Made by a program: the position numbers and the translations under genes | The notes under the pieces: generated by a model | The model's database searches: none | Seen by the model: only the letters and a program-made list of their open reading frames with translations | What the model was told of the DNA's origin: nothing | Shown: one piece after another, positions 33,093 through 45,800 of the stretch | How positions within the stretch are numbered: the stretch's first letter is position 1 | How the letters are laid out: each line of letters begins with the position of its first letter | Origin: Thuidium tamariscinum | Taxonomy: Eukaryota; Streptophyta; Bryopsida; Hypnales; Thuidiaceae | Assembly: GCA_947034885.2 (NCBI GenBank) | Contig: OX344755.2 | Coordinates: 25,675,052 to 25,739,051 of the forward strand | Reading direction: 5' to 3' | DNA: 64,000 nucleotides

Positions 33093-35342
33093 GAGCCTTG
33101 TGGAGCCATTGAGAGCAAAGTAGGATTCTTTGGTGGCTTGGTGATCCAACTAGGGTTATTGGAGACCATTGTCTGGAGTACCCTCTTTGTGAGGAGGGCT
33201 TGCTGAATTGAAGTAGCACTAGCTCATGACATCCATGTGTTGGACTTGAGTTTGATTAGGGTCTGAATTGGTGTTGAGAGGAGGTGATGCACATGTGAGG
33301 AGTGTTTGGCCGTCCTTAGTGTTCAAAGGATCTTTGGAGTTCCTTGTGAGGGCTGATTGGTGTCATTTCAGCCCTATTGGTTGCCAAGGGAATGTTTGGT
33401 CGTTCTTGGAGCTTAGAGGATCTTGGGAGGTCCTTGTGAGGGCTGAATTGTTCCATTTCAGCGCCATTGGCTGCCAATGGAGTGTTTGGAGGCTGAATTG
33501 AGTTTTTCAACTCTTGGAGACACATTGGGTGCTGCCAACAAGTGGGAGGTGCTTCACCATGGCATCAAGTGGAGGAGAAGGCGTGCGCATCATTGACAAG
33601 TATGATGAGGAGAATGAGTCCCAAGGGGAGGGATCAGCCCTTGTCTCAAGACATGGGAGAGGAGGCAACACCAAGGCATTCAAGGAGACAAGGACGTGCT
33701 TCAAGTGTGGCAAACCAGGCCACATTGCTAGGGATTGCAAGGGCAGCCAAGCCAAAGACAAGCAAAGTGCACACCAAGCCTCCAAAGAGGAGGAGGAGGA
33801 GATCGCCTTTGCCACCCATGGGGGAGGGGAGAAGGCCAACATGTTCACTTGGATTGTGGACTCGGGGGCCACCCAACATATGACCAGCCATCGGGATGCC
33901 TTCCACACCTATCAGCCCATTTCGGGGAAGAAGATTTATTTGGGAGACAATGGCATGGTGGAGGCCCTTGGCAAGGGGGAGATCCTTGTGGAGGTGCAAG
34001 TGAAGGGGCTGACTAAGAGGATCCAGATCCAAGAGGCCCTCCATGTACCCAAGTTGCATGCCAACTTGCTTTCGGTGAGTCGATTGTCTTTGGGAGGTTT
34101 GAAGGTTCATTTCAACAAGGTGGGGTGTGTTGTGAGGGCACCCAGTGGAGTTTTGATAGCATCAGCCCCTCGTGAGGGCCACTTGTACCCACTCCACTTC
34201 ACCAAGGTGAATGGTACTTCCTTCGCTTGTGTTGCCCAAGGATCAGCCCAAGGATCAGCTCATGGAGACCTTGTGGAGCTTTGGCATAGGAGGCTTGGGC
34301 ACTTGAATGTGAAGAGCATGAGGAGTCTCCAACACATTGTGAAGGGGCTGAACCTCTCTTCTTGCAAGCATGATTGGAGTTCTAGGGTGTGCAAGGGGTG
34401 CATTGAGGGCAAGCAAGCAAGGCAGCCCTTCCCCAAGGATGGGGCAACCCGAGCCACCAAGCCATTGGAGCTTGTGCATTCAGATGTGTGTGGGCCGATG
34501 AAGACCACAACCATAGGAGGAGCAAGGTATTTTGTGACCTTCATTGATGATTTCTCTCGCAAGGTGTGGGTGTATATGCTGAAGTGCAAGAGTGAGGTGT
34601 TTGGGCGTTTTGAGACTTGGAAGGCCCTTGTGGAGGCCCAATCTGATTGCAAGGTGAAGGTGCTGCGGTCGGATAATGGAGGGGAGTATGTGTCCAAGGC
34701 CTTTGAGGAGTACTTGAAGGCCCATGGCATTGAGCACCACACATCAGCACCTTACACTCCTCAACAAAACGGCGTAGCGGAGCGTGCCAATCGGACCATT
34801 GTGGAGATGGCAAGGTCTATGATTCATGGGCAAGGGCTGAAGTATGAGCTTTGGGGGGAGGCGGTGTCTACAGCGGTTTATACAAGGAACCGGTGCCCCA
34901 CCCAAGCCTTGACAAGCATGACACCCCAAGAAGCATGACACCCCAAGAAGCTTGGAGTGGAATTAGGCCTCATGTGTCTCACATGCGGATTTTTGGGTGC
35001 ATGGCCTATGCATTGGTCCCAAGTGCCAAGAGGACCAAGTTGGATGCCAAGGGCATGAAGTGCCTTTTCCTTGGTTATTGTGAGGGAACCAAGGCTTATA
35101 GGCTGATGTGTATGGAGAGCAATAAAATCATCAAGAGTAGAGATGTGACCTTCTTGGAGGATGGAGGTGCTGATCCCAAGCTCTTGGAGATGAGCCCAAG
35201 TGGGAGAAATGGAGGACCAGCCCATGTGGTGGGCACAACTCCAAGAGTGCACATGGAAGATGATGGAGATGAAGATGAAGAAGATGAAGAGTGGGTGGAG
35301 CCCAAGAAGAAGGTGGCCACACCCCAAGGGAAGAGGCCATCA

Positions 35343-35598
35343 TGTTGAAGATCATGTACATATTAGTGTAGACCATGTACATACAGCCCTAGGAGTAGCA
35401 TTAGACACTAGGTTAGTCTTAGAGTCCATTGGGTATTGCTCGTAGTCAAAGGCAGCCCATGAAAGGTAGTTATCCCACATGGTTTGTGGATAACTAGGGA
35501 AAGGCTTTTAGCATAAGATCAGGCCACTCATGGGTCTTTGTATCTTTCTACCATCTAAGTGAAGCCTTTCATCCATGAATACCTTTGTAATCTCAATA
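35343..35598 (+). repeat. LTR, subfamily A
   Basis: 256 bp between pol-side sequence (left) and PBS (right). Confidence 0.85.
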
Positions 35599-35791
35599 GG
35601 TTATGGGCCCACACACTTGGAGTTGCGCTTGAGGGTGAAATTCAAATCATTTGGAGGAGATCTTGGAGCTTGGAAGAGCAATCAGCCTTTTGTGACTTTT
35701 CACCTACAAACCATATGGTGTGAGTATATTTTTCGAAAAACAAACTTTGAGTGCATTTTTTAGAAAAGGAAGAGGAAAGTTTTGTTGCTTT
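35343..35791 (+). mobile_element. Copia LTR-A plus leader start
   Basis: LTR-A 35343-35598 followed by PBS and about 190 bp of leader, cut by an antisense LTR at 35792. Being followed by a PBS, this LTR acts as a left LTR even though it also closes the preceding unit, as in tandem elements sharing an LTR. Confidence 0.8.
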
Positions 35792-36047
35792 TATTGAGAT
35801 TACAAAGGTATTGATGGATGAAAGGCTTTACTTAGATGGTAGGAAGATACAAAGACCCATGAGTGGGCTGATCTTATGCTACAAGCCTTTCCCTAGTTAT
35901 CCACAAACCATGTGGGATAACTACCTTTCATGGGCTGCCTTTGACTACGAGCAATACCCAATGGACTCTAAGACTAACCTAGTGTCTAATGCTACACCTA
36001 GGGCTGTTTGTACATGGTCTACACTAATATGTACATGATCTTCAACA
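35792..36047 (-). repeat. LTR, subfamily A, antisense
   Basis: 256 bp. Its 3' end (TATTGA side) abuts sense leader; its 5' end abuts the polypurine tract of the antisense unit. Confidence 0.87.
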
Positions 36048-39000
36048 CTCCCACTTTGAGAGTGGTCAAAGGTGCAATGAATTATCATTGCAATCAAGTT
36101 TGGGTTCGTGGCATACCAAGTACGCCATAAAACTATCTCAACACTCTCTTGACCGCTGCCCAACACTTTGGGCCATACTTAGACATGGATTCACATACAA
36201 CACTCACCGATAATGCCAAATCAGCCCTTGTGGCTTCCATGACATGCTTCAAAGAACTCACCGCTGCCTTATAAGGCACACCTTGCATTTCAGCCCTTGC
36301 CTCCTCCAATTCGTCATCTATGAGCTTGGGCAACTCCTCATGAGTGTTAAGTGGTGTACCTTGGGCTTTGCACTCCGTTTGCATAGCCAACTCCCACTTG
36401 CTTGCATCTTCACAACCCAACACTTCTCCAAGTGTGGTTGCATCTTCAAAGCAAGCTAGGTTGGCTTCTTCTTCACGTTGTGGGGGAAGAATGTGATTCA
36501 GCCACCAATCTCCTAGAGGCCTACGAGTCCTTGTTGGATAACGTGGCTCCTCTTGCTCCTCCAAGGGCTGATCATGCTCTTGCTCCCTTGGTGAAGTGCT
36601 TGGAGAAGGAGCAGTTGATCTCTTCACTTGGGGAGTAGTCACCTTCTTCTTGGGCTCCACCAAGTCCTCATCTTCCCCTCCTTGCTCTTCATCTTCATCA
36701 TCTTCCATGTGCACTCTTGGAGTTGTGCCCACCACATGGGCTAGTCCTCCATTACTCCCACTTGGGCTCATCTCCAAGAGCTTGGGATCAGCACCTCCAT
36801 CCTCCAAGAAGGTCACATCTCTACTCTTGATGATGGCCTTGCTCTCCACACACATCAGCCTATAAGCCTTGGTTCCCTCACAATAACCAAGGAAAAGGCA
36901 CTTGATGCCTTTGGCATCCAACTTGGTCCTCTTGGCACTTGGGACCAATGCATAGGCCATGCACCCAAAAATCCGCATGTGAGACACATGAGGCCTAATC
37001 CCACTCCAAGCTTCTTGGGGTGTCATGCTTGTCAAGGCTTGGGTGGGGCATCGGTTCCTTGTATACACCGCTGTAGACACTGCCTCCCCCCAAAGCTCAT
37101 ACTTCAGCCCTTGGCCATGAATCATAGACCTTGCCATCTCCACAATGGTGCGATTCGCACGCTCCGCTACACCGTTTTGTTGAGGAGTGTAAGGTGCTGA
37201 TGTGTGGTGCTCAATGCCATGGGCCTTCAAGTACTCCTCAAAGGCCTTGGACACATACTCCCCTCCATTATCCGACCGCAGCACCTTCACCTTGCAATCA
37301 GATTGGGCTTCCACAAGGGCCTTCCAAGTCTCAAAACGCCCAAACACCTCACTCTTGCACTTCAGCATATACACCCACACCTTGCGAGAGAAATCATCAA
37401 TGAAGGTCACAAAATACCTTGCTCCTCCAATGGATGTGGTCTTCATCGGCCCGCACACATCTGAATGTACAAGCTCCAATGGCTTGGTGGCCCTTGTTGG
37501 CCCATCCTTGGGGAAGGGCTGCCTTGCTTGCTTGCCCTCAATGCACCCCTTGCACACCATAGAACTCCAATCATGCTTGCAAGAAGAGAGGTTCAGCCCC
37601 TTCACAATGTGTTGGAGGCTCCTCATGCTCTTCACATTCAAGTGTCCAAGCCTCCTATGCCAAAGCTCCACAAGGTCTCCATGAGCTGATCCTTGGGCTG
37701 ATTCTTGGCCAACACAAGCCGAAGAAGTACCATTCACCTTGGTGAAGTGGAGGCGGTACAAGTGGCCCTCACGAGGGGCTGATGCAATCAAAACTCCACT
37801 TGGTGCCCTCACAACACACCCCACCTTGTTGAAATGAACCTTCAAACCTCCCAAAGACAATCTACTCACCGAAAGCAAGTTCGCATGCAACTTGGGTACA
37901 TGGAGGGCCTCTTGGATCTGGATCCTCTTGGTCAGCCCCTTCACTTGCACCTCCACAAGGATCTCCCCCTTGCCAAGGGCCTCCACCATGCCATTGTCTC
38001 CCAAATAAATCTTCTTCCCCGAAATGGGCTGATAGGTGTGGAAGGCATCCCGATGGCTGGTCATATGTTGGGTGGCCCGCGAGTCCACAATCCAAGTGAA
38101 CATGTTGGCCTTCTCCCCTCCTCCATGGGTGGCAAAGGCAATCTCCTCCTCCTCTTTGGAGGCTTGGTGTGCACTTTGCTTGTCTTTGGCTTGGCTGCCC
38201 TTGCAATCCCTAGCAATGTGGCCTGGTTTGCCACACTTGAAGCACGTCCTTGTCTCCTTGAACGCCTTGGTGTTGCCTCCTCTCCCATGTCTTGAGACAA
38301 GGGCTGATCCCTCCCCTTGGGACTCATTCTCCTTGTGCTTGGTCACCTCTTGCATCAATTGGGCCGTCACAAACTCCATGGTCAGCTCCTTCATTGGTGA
38401 AGCACCTCCCACTTGTTGGCAACACCCAATGTGTCTCCAAGAGTTGAAAAACTCAATTCAGCCTCCAAACACTCCCTTGGCAGCCAATGGGGCTGAAATG
38501 GCACAATTCAGCCCTCACAAGGACCTCCCAAGATCCTCCAAGCTCCAAGAACGACCAAACATTCCCTTGGCAGCGAATAGGGTTGAAATGGCACCAATCA
38601 GCCCTCACAAGGACCTCCCAAGATCTTTTGAACACCAAGGACGGCCAAACACTCCTCACATGTGCATCACCTCCTCTCAACACCAATTCAGACCCTAATC
38701 AAGCTCAAGTCCAACACATGGTCATCATGAGCTAGTGCTACTTCAATTCAGCAAGCCCTCCTCACAAAGAGGGTACTCCACACTCCAAGGAGCTCTAGGC
38801 TTCCAATCAGCCCTAGATGGAAGCTCCTACTCACAATCAGCACGTCAAGGACAACAATGGTCTCCAACAACCCTAGTTGGATCACCAAGCCACCAAAGAA
38901 TCCTACTTTGCTCTCAATGGCTCCACAAGGCTCACAAGGGCACAATTCAGCCCTCTTGGGTTCACAAAACTCACTAATTCACCTCTCTCACTCACAAGAC
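35792..39000 (-). mobile_element. Shortened copia element, antisense, 759-codon frame
   Basis: Minus strand: LTR-A (35792-36047), polypurine tract, then an open 759-codon frame at 38412-36133 with zinc knuckle CFKCGKPGHIARDC, protease, integrase (SDNGGEY, NGVAERANRT) and a short RT-side C terminus. The leader then runs to about 39000, where it meets a sense leader head-on. The polymerase part is largely not present, so this is a non-autonomous type even though the frame is long and open. The left end is joined to sense leader at the exact LTR end. The exact mirror copy at 50157-53365 encodes the identical 759 residues. Confidence 0.85.
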
Positions 39001-39999
39001 TGCATTATTGAGTGAGATTGTGCCAATTGCACTAGAGTGAGAGTGCTTTGAGGCTGATTGTGCACTTGGGTGCATTGTTGAGTGAGATTGTGCCACTTGC
39101 ACTAGAGTGAGAGTGCTTTGAGGCTGATTGTGCACTTGGGTGCATTGTTAAGTGAGATTGTGCCAATTGCACTAGAGTGAGAGTGCTTTGAGGCTGATTG
39201 TGCACTTGGGTGTATTGTTGAGAGTGATTGTGAGCCTTGGAAGCATGTTTGGGATGCTTGGGGCGATTGCCATCCATTGAGGGCTGATTAGTGCCCTTAT
39301 GAGTGAGTGAGGCGAATTTGTGGACTTGGTGAACTTAAGAGGGCTGATTAGTGCCCTTTTGAGTGAGTGAGGCTAATTGGAGGATTTTGTGAACTTTAGA
39401 GGGCTGATTTGTGCCCTTGTGTGTGAGAGAGGTGAATTAGTGGGTTTTGTAAACCCAAGAGGGCTGAATTGTGCCCTTGTGAGCCTTGTGGAGCCATTGA
39501 GAGCAAAGTAGGATTCTTTGGTGGCTTGGTGATCCAACTAGGGTTGTTGGAGACCATTGTTGCCCTTGACGTGCTGATTGTGAGTAGGAGCTTCCATCTA
39601 GGGCTTATTGGAAGCCTAGAGCTCCTTGGAGTGTGGAGTACCCTCTTTGTGAGGAGGGCTTGCTGAATTGAAGTAGCACTAGCTAATGACGTCCATGTGT
39701 TGGACTTGAGCTTGATTAGGGTCTGAATTGGGGTTGAGAGGAGGTGATGCACATGTGAGGAGTGTTTGGCCGTCCTTGGTGTTCAAAAGGATCTTTGGGG
39801 GTCCTTGTGAGGGCGGATTGGTGCCATTTTAACCCTATTGGCTGCCAAGGGAATGTTTGGTCGTTTTTGGAGCTTGGAGGATCTTGGGAGGTCCTTGTGA
39901 GGGCTGAATTGTGCCCTTTCAGTCCCATTGGTTGCCAAGGGAGTGTTTGGAGGCTGAATTGAGTTTGTGAACTCTTGGAGACACATTGGGTGCTGCCAA
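39001..39999 (+). mobile_element. Copia leader fragment with three 70-bp units
   Basis: Sense leader only: three 70-bp units (39001-39230), a few 60-bp units, then the gag-proximal leader, stopping at the LTR at 40000. With 38410-38990 it forms a local inverted repeat of about 580 bp. The mirror copy (49228-50156) has only two 70-bp units. Confidence 0.75.
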
Positions 40000-40255
40000 T
40001 GTTGAAGATCATGTACATATTAGTGTAGACTATGTACATTCAGCCCTAGGAGTAGGAGTAGACTCTTAGTTAGGCTTAGAGTCCCTTGGGTATTGCTTGT
40101 AGTCAAAGGCAGCCCATGGTGTTTGGTTATCCCACATGGTTTGTGGATAACTAGGGAAAGGCTTCTCCCTTATGTTCAGCCCACTCTTGGGCCATGGTAT
40201 CTTCCTACCATCTAAGTAAAGCCTTTCATCCATTCATAACATTGGAATCTCAATA
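40000..40255 (+). repeat. LTR, subfamily B
   Basis: 256 bp. Shows clearly the two ATGTACAT octamers 21 bp apart (40011-40018 and 40032-40039) present at the head of both LTR subfamilies. Confidence 0.88.
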
Positions 40256-41178
40256 GGTTATGGGCCCACGCACTTGGAGTTGCGTTTGAGGGAGGAATTC
40301 AAAGCATTTGGAGGAGATCTTGGAGCTTGGAGGAGTAATCAGCCCTTTGTCACTTTTCACCTACAAACCATATGGTGTGAGTCATTTTGCAAATATCAAC
40401 AACTTTGGAGTGCATTTTTTTTTAAAAAAGGAATTTTTTTTAGGAGCTATTGTTGGCTGGTTTGTGAGGTTTTGAGTCCATTTTGGGTGAGAGTTTGCTT
40501 ATGGTAGTAATAAGACCTAGTTAGGGCTGGTTGGAAGCTCCTAGTTTGAGTTTGTGCTTAGAAGTGTACATTGGGAGCCCATTGAGGCTGATTGTGCATT
40601 TGAGTGCATTGTGGATTGTGATGGTGCCAATTGCAATCTAGTGAGAGTCCTTTGGAGGCCTTGGAAGCATATTTGAGTTGCTTGAGGTGTTTGCCATGCA
40701 AAGAGGGCTGATTAGAGCCCTTGTGAGTGAGTGAGGCAATTCATGGATTTCTTGATCCTTAGAGGACTGATTTCTGCCTCTTGTGAGTCATTGAGGGCCA
40801 AGTAGGGTGCTTTGGTGGATTGGTGATCCAATTAGGGCTATTGGAGGCCATTGTTGTCCTTGAGGTGCTTATTGTGAGTAGTAGCATCCATTTAGGGCTG
40901 ATTGGAAGGCTTGAGCGCCTTGTTGTGTGGAGTACCCTATTTGAGCTTGATTAGGGTCTGATTTGGTGTGGAGTAGAGGTGAGGCATTTGTGTGGAGTGT
41001 TTTGGTCGATTCCTTGGATTGGGAGGAGCTTGGAAGGTCCTTGTGACGGCTGATTGGTGCCATTTCAGCCCAATTGGCTTCCAAGTGAGTGTTTGGAGGC
41101 TGAATTCAGTTGGAGACACTTGGGGTGCTGCCAACAAGTGGGAGGTGCTTCATCATGTCATCAAGTGGAGGAGAGGGC
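40000..41178 (+). mobile_element. Copia 5' fragment (LTR-B, leader)
   Basis: LTR-B 40000-40255, PBS 40256-40269, leader and the first bases of gag, ending exactly at the next LTR. Broken. Confidence 0.82.
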
Positions 41179-41434
41179 TGTTGAAGATCATGTACATATT
41201 AGTATAGACCATGTACATACAACCGTAGGTGTAGCATTAGACACTAGGTTAGTCTTAGAGTCCATTGGGTATTGCTCGTAGTCAAAGGCAGCCCATGAAA
41301 GGTAGTTATCCCACATGGTTTGTGGATAACTAAGGAAAGGCTTCTAGCATAAGATCAGCCCACTCATGGGTCTTTGTATCTTCCTACCATCTAAGTAAAG
41401 CCTTTCATCCATCAATACCTTTGTAATCTCAATA
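41179..41434 (+). repeat. LTR, subfamily A
   Basis: 256 bp. Left neighbour is gag-start sequence cut at gaggagagggc; right neighbour is the PBS. Confidence 0.87.
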
Positions 41435-41580
41435 GGTTATGGGCCCACGCACTTGGAGTTGTGCTTGAGGGTGAAATTCAAATCATTTGGAGGAGATCTT
41501 GGAGCTTAGAGGAGCAATCAGCCTTTTGTGTCTTTTTCACCTACAAACCATATGGTGTGAGTATTCTTTGAAAGAACACA

Positions 41581-42306
41581 CTTTGAGGCTGATTGTGCAC
41601 TTGGGTGCATTGTTGAGTGAGATTGTGCCAATTGCACTAGAGTGAGAGTGCTTTGAGGCTGATTGTGCACTTGGGTGCATTGTTGAGAGTGATTGTGAGC
41701 CTTGGAAGCATGTTTGGGATGCTTGGGGCGATTGCCATCCATTGAGGGCTGATTAGTGCCCTTATGAGTGAGTGAGGCGAATTTGTGGACTTGGTGAACT
41801 TAAGAGGGCTGATTAGTGCCCTTGTGAGTGAGTGAGGCTAATAGGAGGATTTTGTGAACCTTAGAGGGCTGATTTGTGCCCCTGTGTGTGAGAGGCGAAT
41901 TAGTGGATTTTGTGAACCTTCGAGGGCTGATTTGTGCCTTTGTGTGTGAGAGAGGTGAATTAGTGGATTTTGTGAACCCAAGAGGGCTGATTTGTGCCCT
42001 TGTGTGTGAGAGAGGCGAACTAGTGGATTTAACAAATCCAAGAGGGCTGAATAGTGCCCTTGTGAGTGAGTGAGGCGAATTAGTGGATTTTTGTGACCCT
42101 TGAGGGCTGATTTGAGCCCTTGTGTGTGAGTGAGGTGAATTAGTGGAATTTGTGAACCCTAGAGGGCTGATTTGTGCCCATGTGTGTGAGAGAGGCGAAT
42201 TAGTGGATTTTGCAAATCCTAGAGGGCTGATTTGAGCCCTTTTGTGTGAGAGAGGTGAATTAGTGGGTTTTGTGAACCCAAGAGGGCTGAATTGTGCCCT
42301 TGTGAG
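41581..42306 (+). repeat. Leader tandem arrays of the recombinant element
   Basis: About two 70-bp units (41581-41700) followed by about nine 60-bp units (41755-42306). On the minus strand the 60-bp array is open for 186 codons (42360-41800) as a 20-residue repeat with RAQISPLGFTKSTNSPLSHT as the typical unit. Confidence 0.8.
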
Positions 42307-42815
42307 CCTTGTGGAGCCATTGAGAGCAAAGTAGGATTCTTTGGTGGCTTGGTGATCCAACTAGGGTTGTTGGAGACCATTGTTGTCCTTGACGTGCTGA
42401 TTGTGAGTAGGAGCTTCCATCTAGGGCTGATTGGAAGCCTAGAGCTCCTTGGAGTGTGGAGTACCCTCTTTGTGAGGAGGGCTTGCTGAATTGAAGTAGC
42501 ACTAGTCCATGTGTTGGACTTGAGCTTGATTAGGGTCTGAATTGGTGTTGAGAGGAGGTGATGCACATGTGAGGAGTGTTTGGCCGTCCTTGGTGTTCAA
42601 AAGATCTTGGGAGGTCCTTGTGAGGGCTGATTGGTGCCATTTCAGCCCTATTGGTTGCCAAGGGAATGTTTGGTCGTTCTTGGAGCTTGGAGGATCTTGG
42701 GAGGTCCTTGTGAGGGCTGAATTGTGCCATTTCAGCCCCATTGGCTGCCAAGGGAGTGTTTGGAGGCTGAATTGAGTTTGTGAACTCTTGAAGACACATT
42801 GGGTGTTGCCAACAA

Positions 42816-45800
42816 GTGGGAGGTGCTTCACCAATGAAGGAGCTGACCATGGAGTTTGTGACGGCCCAATTGATGCAAGAGGTGACCAAGCACAAGGAGA
42901 ATGAGTCCCAAGGGGAGGGATCAGCCCTTGTCTCAAGACATGGGAGAGGAGGCAACACCAAGGCGTTCAAGGAGACAAGGACGTGCTTCAAGTGTGGCAA
43001 ACCAGGCCACATTGCTAGGGATTGCAAGGGCAGCCAAGCCAAAGACAAGCAAAGTGCACACCAAGCCTCCAAAGAGGAGGAGGAGATTGCCTTTGCCACC
43101 CATGGAGGAGGGGAGAAGGCCAACATGTTTACTTGGATTGTGGACTCGGGAGCCACCCAACATATGACCAGCCATCGGGATGCCTTCCACACCTATCAGC
43201 CCATTTCGGGGAAGAAGATTTATTTAGGAGACAATGGCATGGTGGAGGCCGTTGGCAAGGGGGAGATCCTTGTGGAGGTGCAAGTGAAGGGGCTGACCAA
43301 GAGGATCCAGATCCAAGAGGCCCTCCATGTACCCAAGTTGCATGCCAACTTGCTTTCGGTGAGTAGATTGTCTTTGGGAGGTTTGAAGGTACATTTCAAC
43401 ATGGTGGGGTGTGTTGTGAGGGCACCAAGTGGAGTTTTGATAGCATCAGCCCCTCGTGAGGGCCACTTGTACCGCCTCCACTTCACCAAGGTGAATGGTA
43501 CTTCCTCGGCTTGTGTTGGCCAAGAATCAACCCAAGGATCAGCTCATGGAGACCTTGTGGAGCTTTGGCATAGGAGGCTTGGGCACTTGAATGTGAAGAG
43601 CATGAGGAGCCTCCAACACATTGTGAAGGGGCTGAACCTCTCTTCTTGCATGCATGATTGGAGTTCTATGGTGTGCAAGGGGTGCATTGAGGGCAAGCAA
43701 GCAAGGCAGCCCTTCCCCAAGGATGGAGGAACCCGAGCCACCAAGCCATTGGAGCTTGTACATTCAGATGTGTGCGGGCCAATGAAGACCACATCCATTG
43801 GAGGAGCAAGGTATTTTGTGACCTTCATTGATGATTTCTCTCGCAAGGTGTGGGTGTATATGCTGAAGTGCAAGAGTGAGGTGTTTGGGCGTTTTGAGAC
43901 TTGGAAGGCCCTTGTGGAGGCCCAATCTGATTGCAAGGTGAAGGTGCTGCGGTCGGATAATGGAGGGGAGTATGTGTCCAAGGCCTTTGAGGAGTACTTG
44001 AAGGCCCATGGCATTGAGCACCACACATCAGCACCTTACACTCCTCAACAAAACGGCGTAGCGGAGCGTGCCAATCGGACCATTGTGGAGATGGCAAGGT
44101 CTATGATTCATGGCCAAGGGCTGAAGTATGAGCTTTGGGGGGAGGCGGTGTCCAATGCGGTGTATACAAGGAACCGGTGCCCTACTTCAGCCTTGATTGG
44201 GAAGACACCCCAAGAAGCTTGGAGTGGGATCAGACCTCATGTGTCTCACATGCGCACCTTTGGGTGCATTGCTTATGCCTTGGTGCCTAGTGCCAAGAGG
44301 ACCAAGTTGGATGCCAAGGGCATCAAGTGTCTTTTCCTTGGTTATTGTGAGGGAACCAAGGCTTATAGGCTGATGTGTGTGGAGAGCAAGAAGATCATCA
44401 AGAGTAGAGATGTGACCTTCTTGGAGGATGGAGGTGCTGATCCAAAGCTCTTGGAGATGAGCCCAAGTGGGAGTAATGGAGGACCAGCCCAAAAGGTGGG
44501 CACAACTCTAAGAGTGCACCTAGAAGATGAAGGGGATGAAGATGAAGAAGATGAGGACTTGGTGGAGCCCAAGAAGAAGGCGGCCACACCTCAAGGGAAG
44601 AGGCCATCAGCCCCTTCTCCAAGATCTTCACCAAGGGAGAAAGAGCATGATCAGCCCTTGGAAGAGCAAGATCAGCCATTGGAGGAGCAAGACCAGCCCT
44701 GGGAGGAGCAAGAGGAGCCACGTTATCCAACAAGGACCCGGAGGCCACTTGGAGATTGGTGGCTGAATCACATTCTTCCCCCACAACATGAAGAACAAGC
44801 CAATGTGGCTTTCCTTGGAGATCCATCCACACTTGGAGAGGTGTTGCGTTGTGAGGATGCAAGCAAGTGGGAGTTGGCCATGCAAGAGGAGTACAAGGCC
44901 CTCATTACCAAAGGGACATGGGAGCTTGCTGCCCTTCCTTCCAAGAGATCAAGTGTGGGCTGTAAGTGGGTTTTCTCCACCAAAAGGGATGCTTTGGGTC
45001 ATGTTGTGAGGTACAAGGCAAGGCTGGTTGCTAGGGGGTTTTCCCAAGTGGAGGGGGTGGATTTTAATGAGACTTTTGCTCCCGTTGCCAAGTTTAGCAC
45101 CATCCGGTGTGTTGTGACTCTTGGGGCAGCCATGGACTTGGAGATGCACCAAATGGATGTGAAGACGGCTTTTCTCAACCCCAAGCTCAAGGAGGTCATC
45201 TACATGGATCAGCCCCAAGGCTTTGTGCAAGAAGGCCAAGAGCATCTCAAGTGCAAGTTGAAGAAGGCCCTTCCCGGGTTGAAGCAATCGGGGAGAGCAT
45301 GGTATCAAGATATTGATGCCATGTTTGTGAGGAAGGGCTTCCTAAGAAGCCATGCTGATCACTCATTGTACACCATGCAAAGTTGTGAGTTTTTGGTGAT
45401 TGTGATCTTATATGTGGATGATCTGATCCTTCTTGCAAGTAGCATGACCAAGATGCTTGAAGTGAAGGCCATGCTCAAGGAGGAGTATGAGATGACTGAT
45501 CTTGGAGAGCTGAACTATTGCCTTGGAGTGGAGTTCAAGAGGGATAGGGCAGCCCGCACCATCACCATGAGCCAACGCAAGTACCTTGAAGAAATTCTCA
45601 AGCCCTTCAAGATGGAGGGGTGCAAAGCCATAGGTACACCACTTGAGACTCGTGTGAAGTTGCCCAAGCTCACGGATGCTGAATTTGGAGAGGTGAGGGC
45701 TGAAATGCAAGGTGTGCCTTACAAGGCAGCAGTGGGTTGCTTGATGTATGCCATGGTGGCCACAAGGCCTGATTTGGCCTTTCCGGTGAGTGTTGTGAGT

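Larger units (their letters stand above)
31717..35342 (+). mobile_element. Shortened copia element (LTR-A, leader, gag-protease-integrase)
   Basis: LTR-A 31717-31972, PBS 31973-31986, leader with 70-bp and 60-bp arrays, a shortened gag from the ATG at 33559, zinc knuckle CFKCGKPGHIARDC, protease IVDSGATQHM, and integrase with SDNGGEY and NGVAERANRT. Broken; RT and RNase H are not recognised. It ends exactly at the LTR starting 35343. If that LTR is its partner, the two differ at about 5% of positions. Likely non-autonomous. Confidence 0.82.
25158..42383 (+). repeat. Left arm of giant inverted repeat
   Basis: Every position pairs with its reverse complement in 46782-64000. Paired coordinates sum to 89157 over about 26.3-38.9 kb and to 89227 over about 39.2-42.07 kb. 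The arm contains 3.7 kb of host DNA and about 13.5 kb of copia pieces. The outer end is set by the right edge of the window, so the arm may start further left. Confidence 0.95.

Noticed and set aside
41755-42306. Evenly spaced direct repeats resembling a CRISPR array
   Set aside because: The units are contiguous with no variable spacers and lie in a plant retrotransposon leader.
41800-42360. 186-codon minus-strand frame made of 20-residue repeats
   Set aside because: Explained by the 60-bp leader array staying in frame; no start context or conserved protein family. Kept only as a repeat observation.
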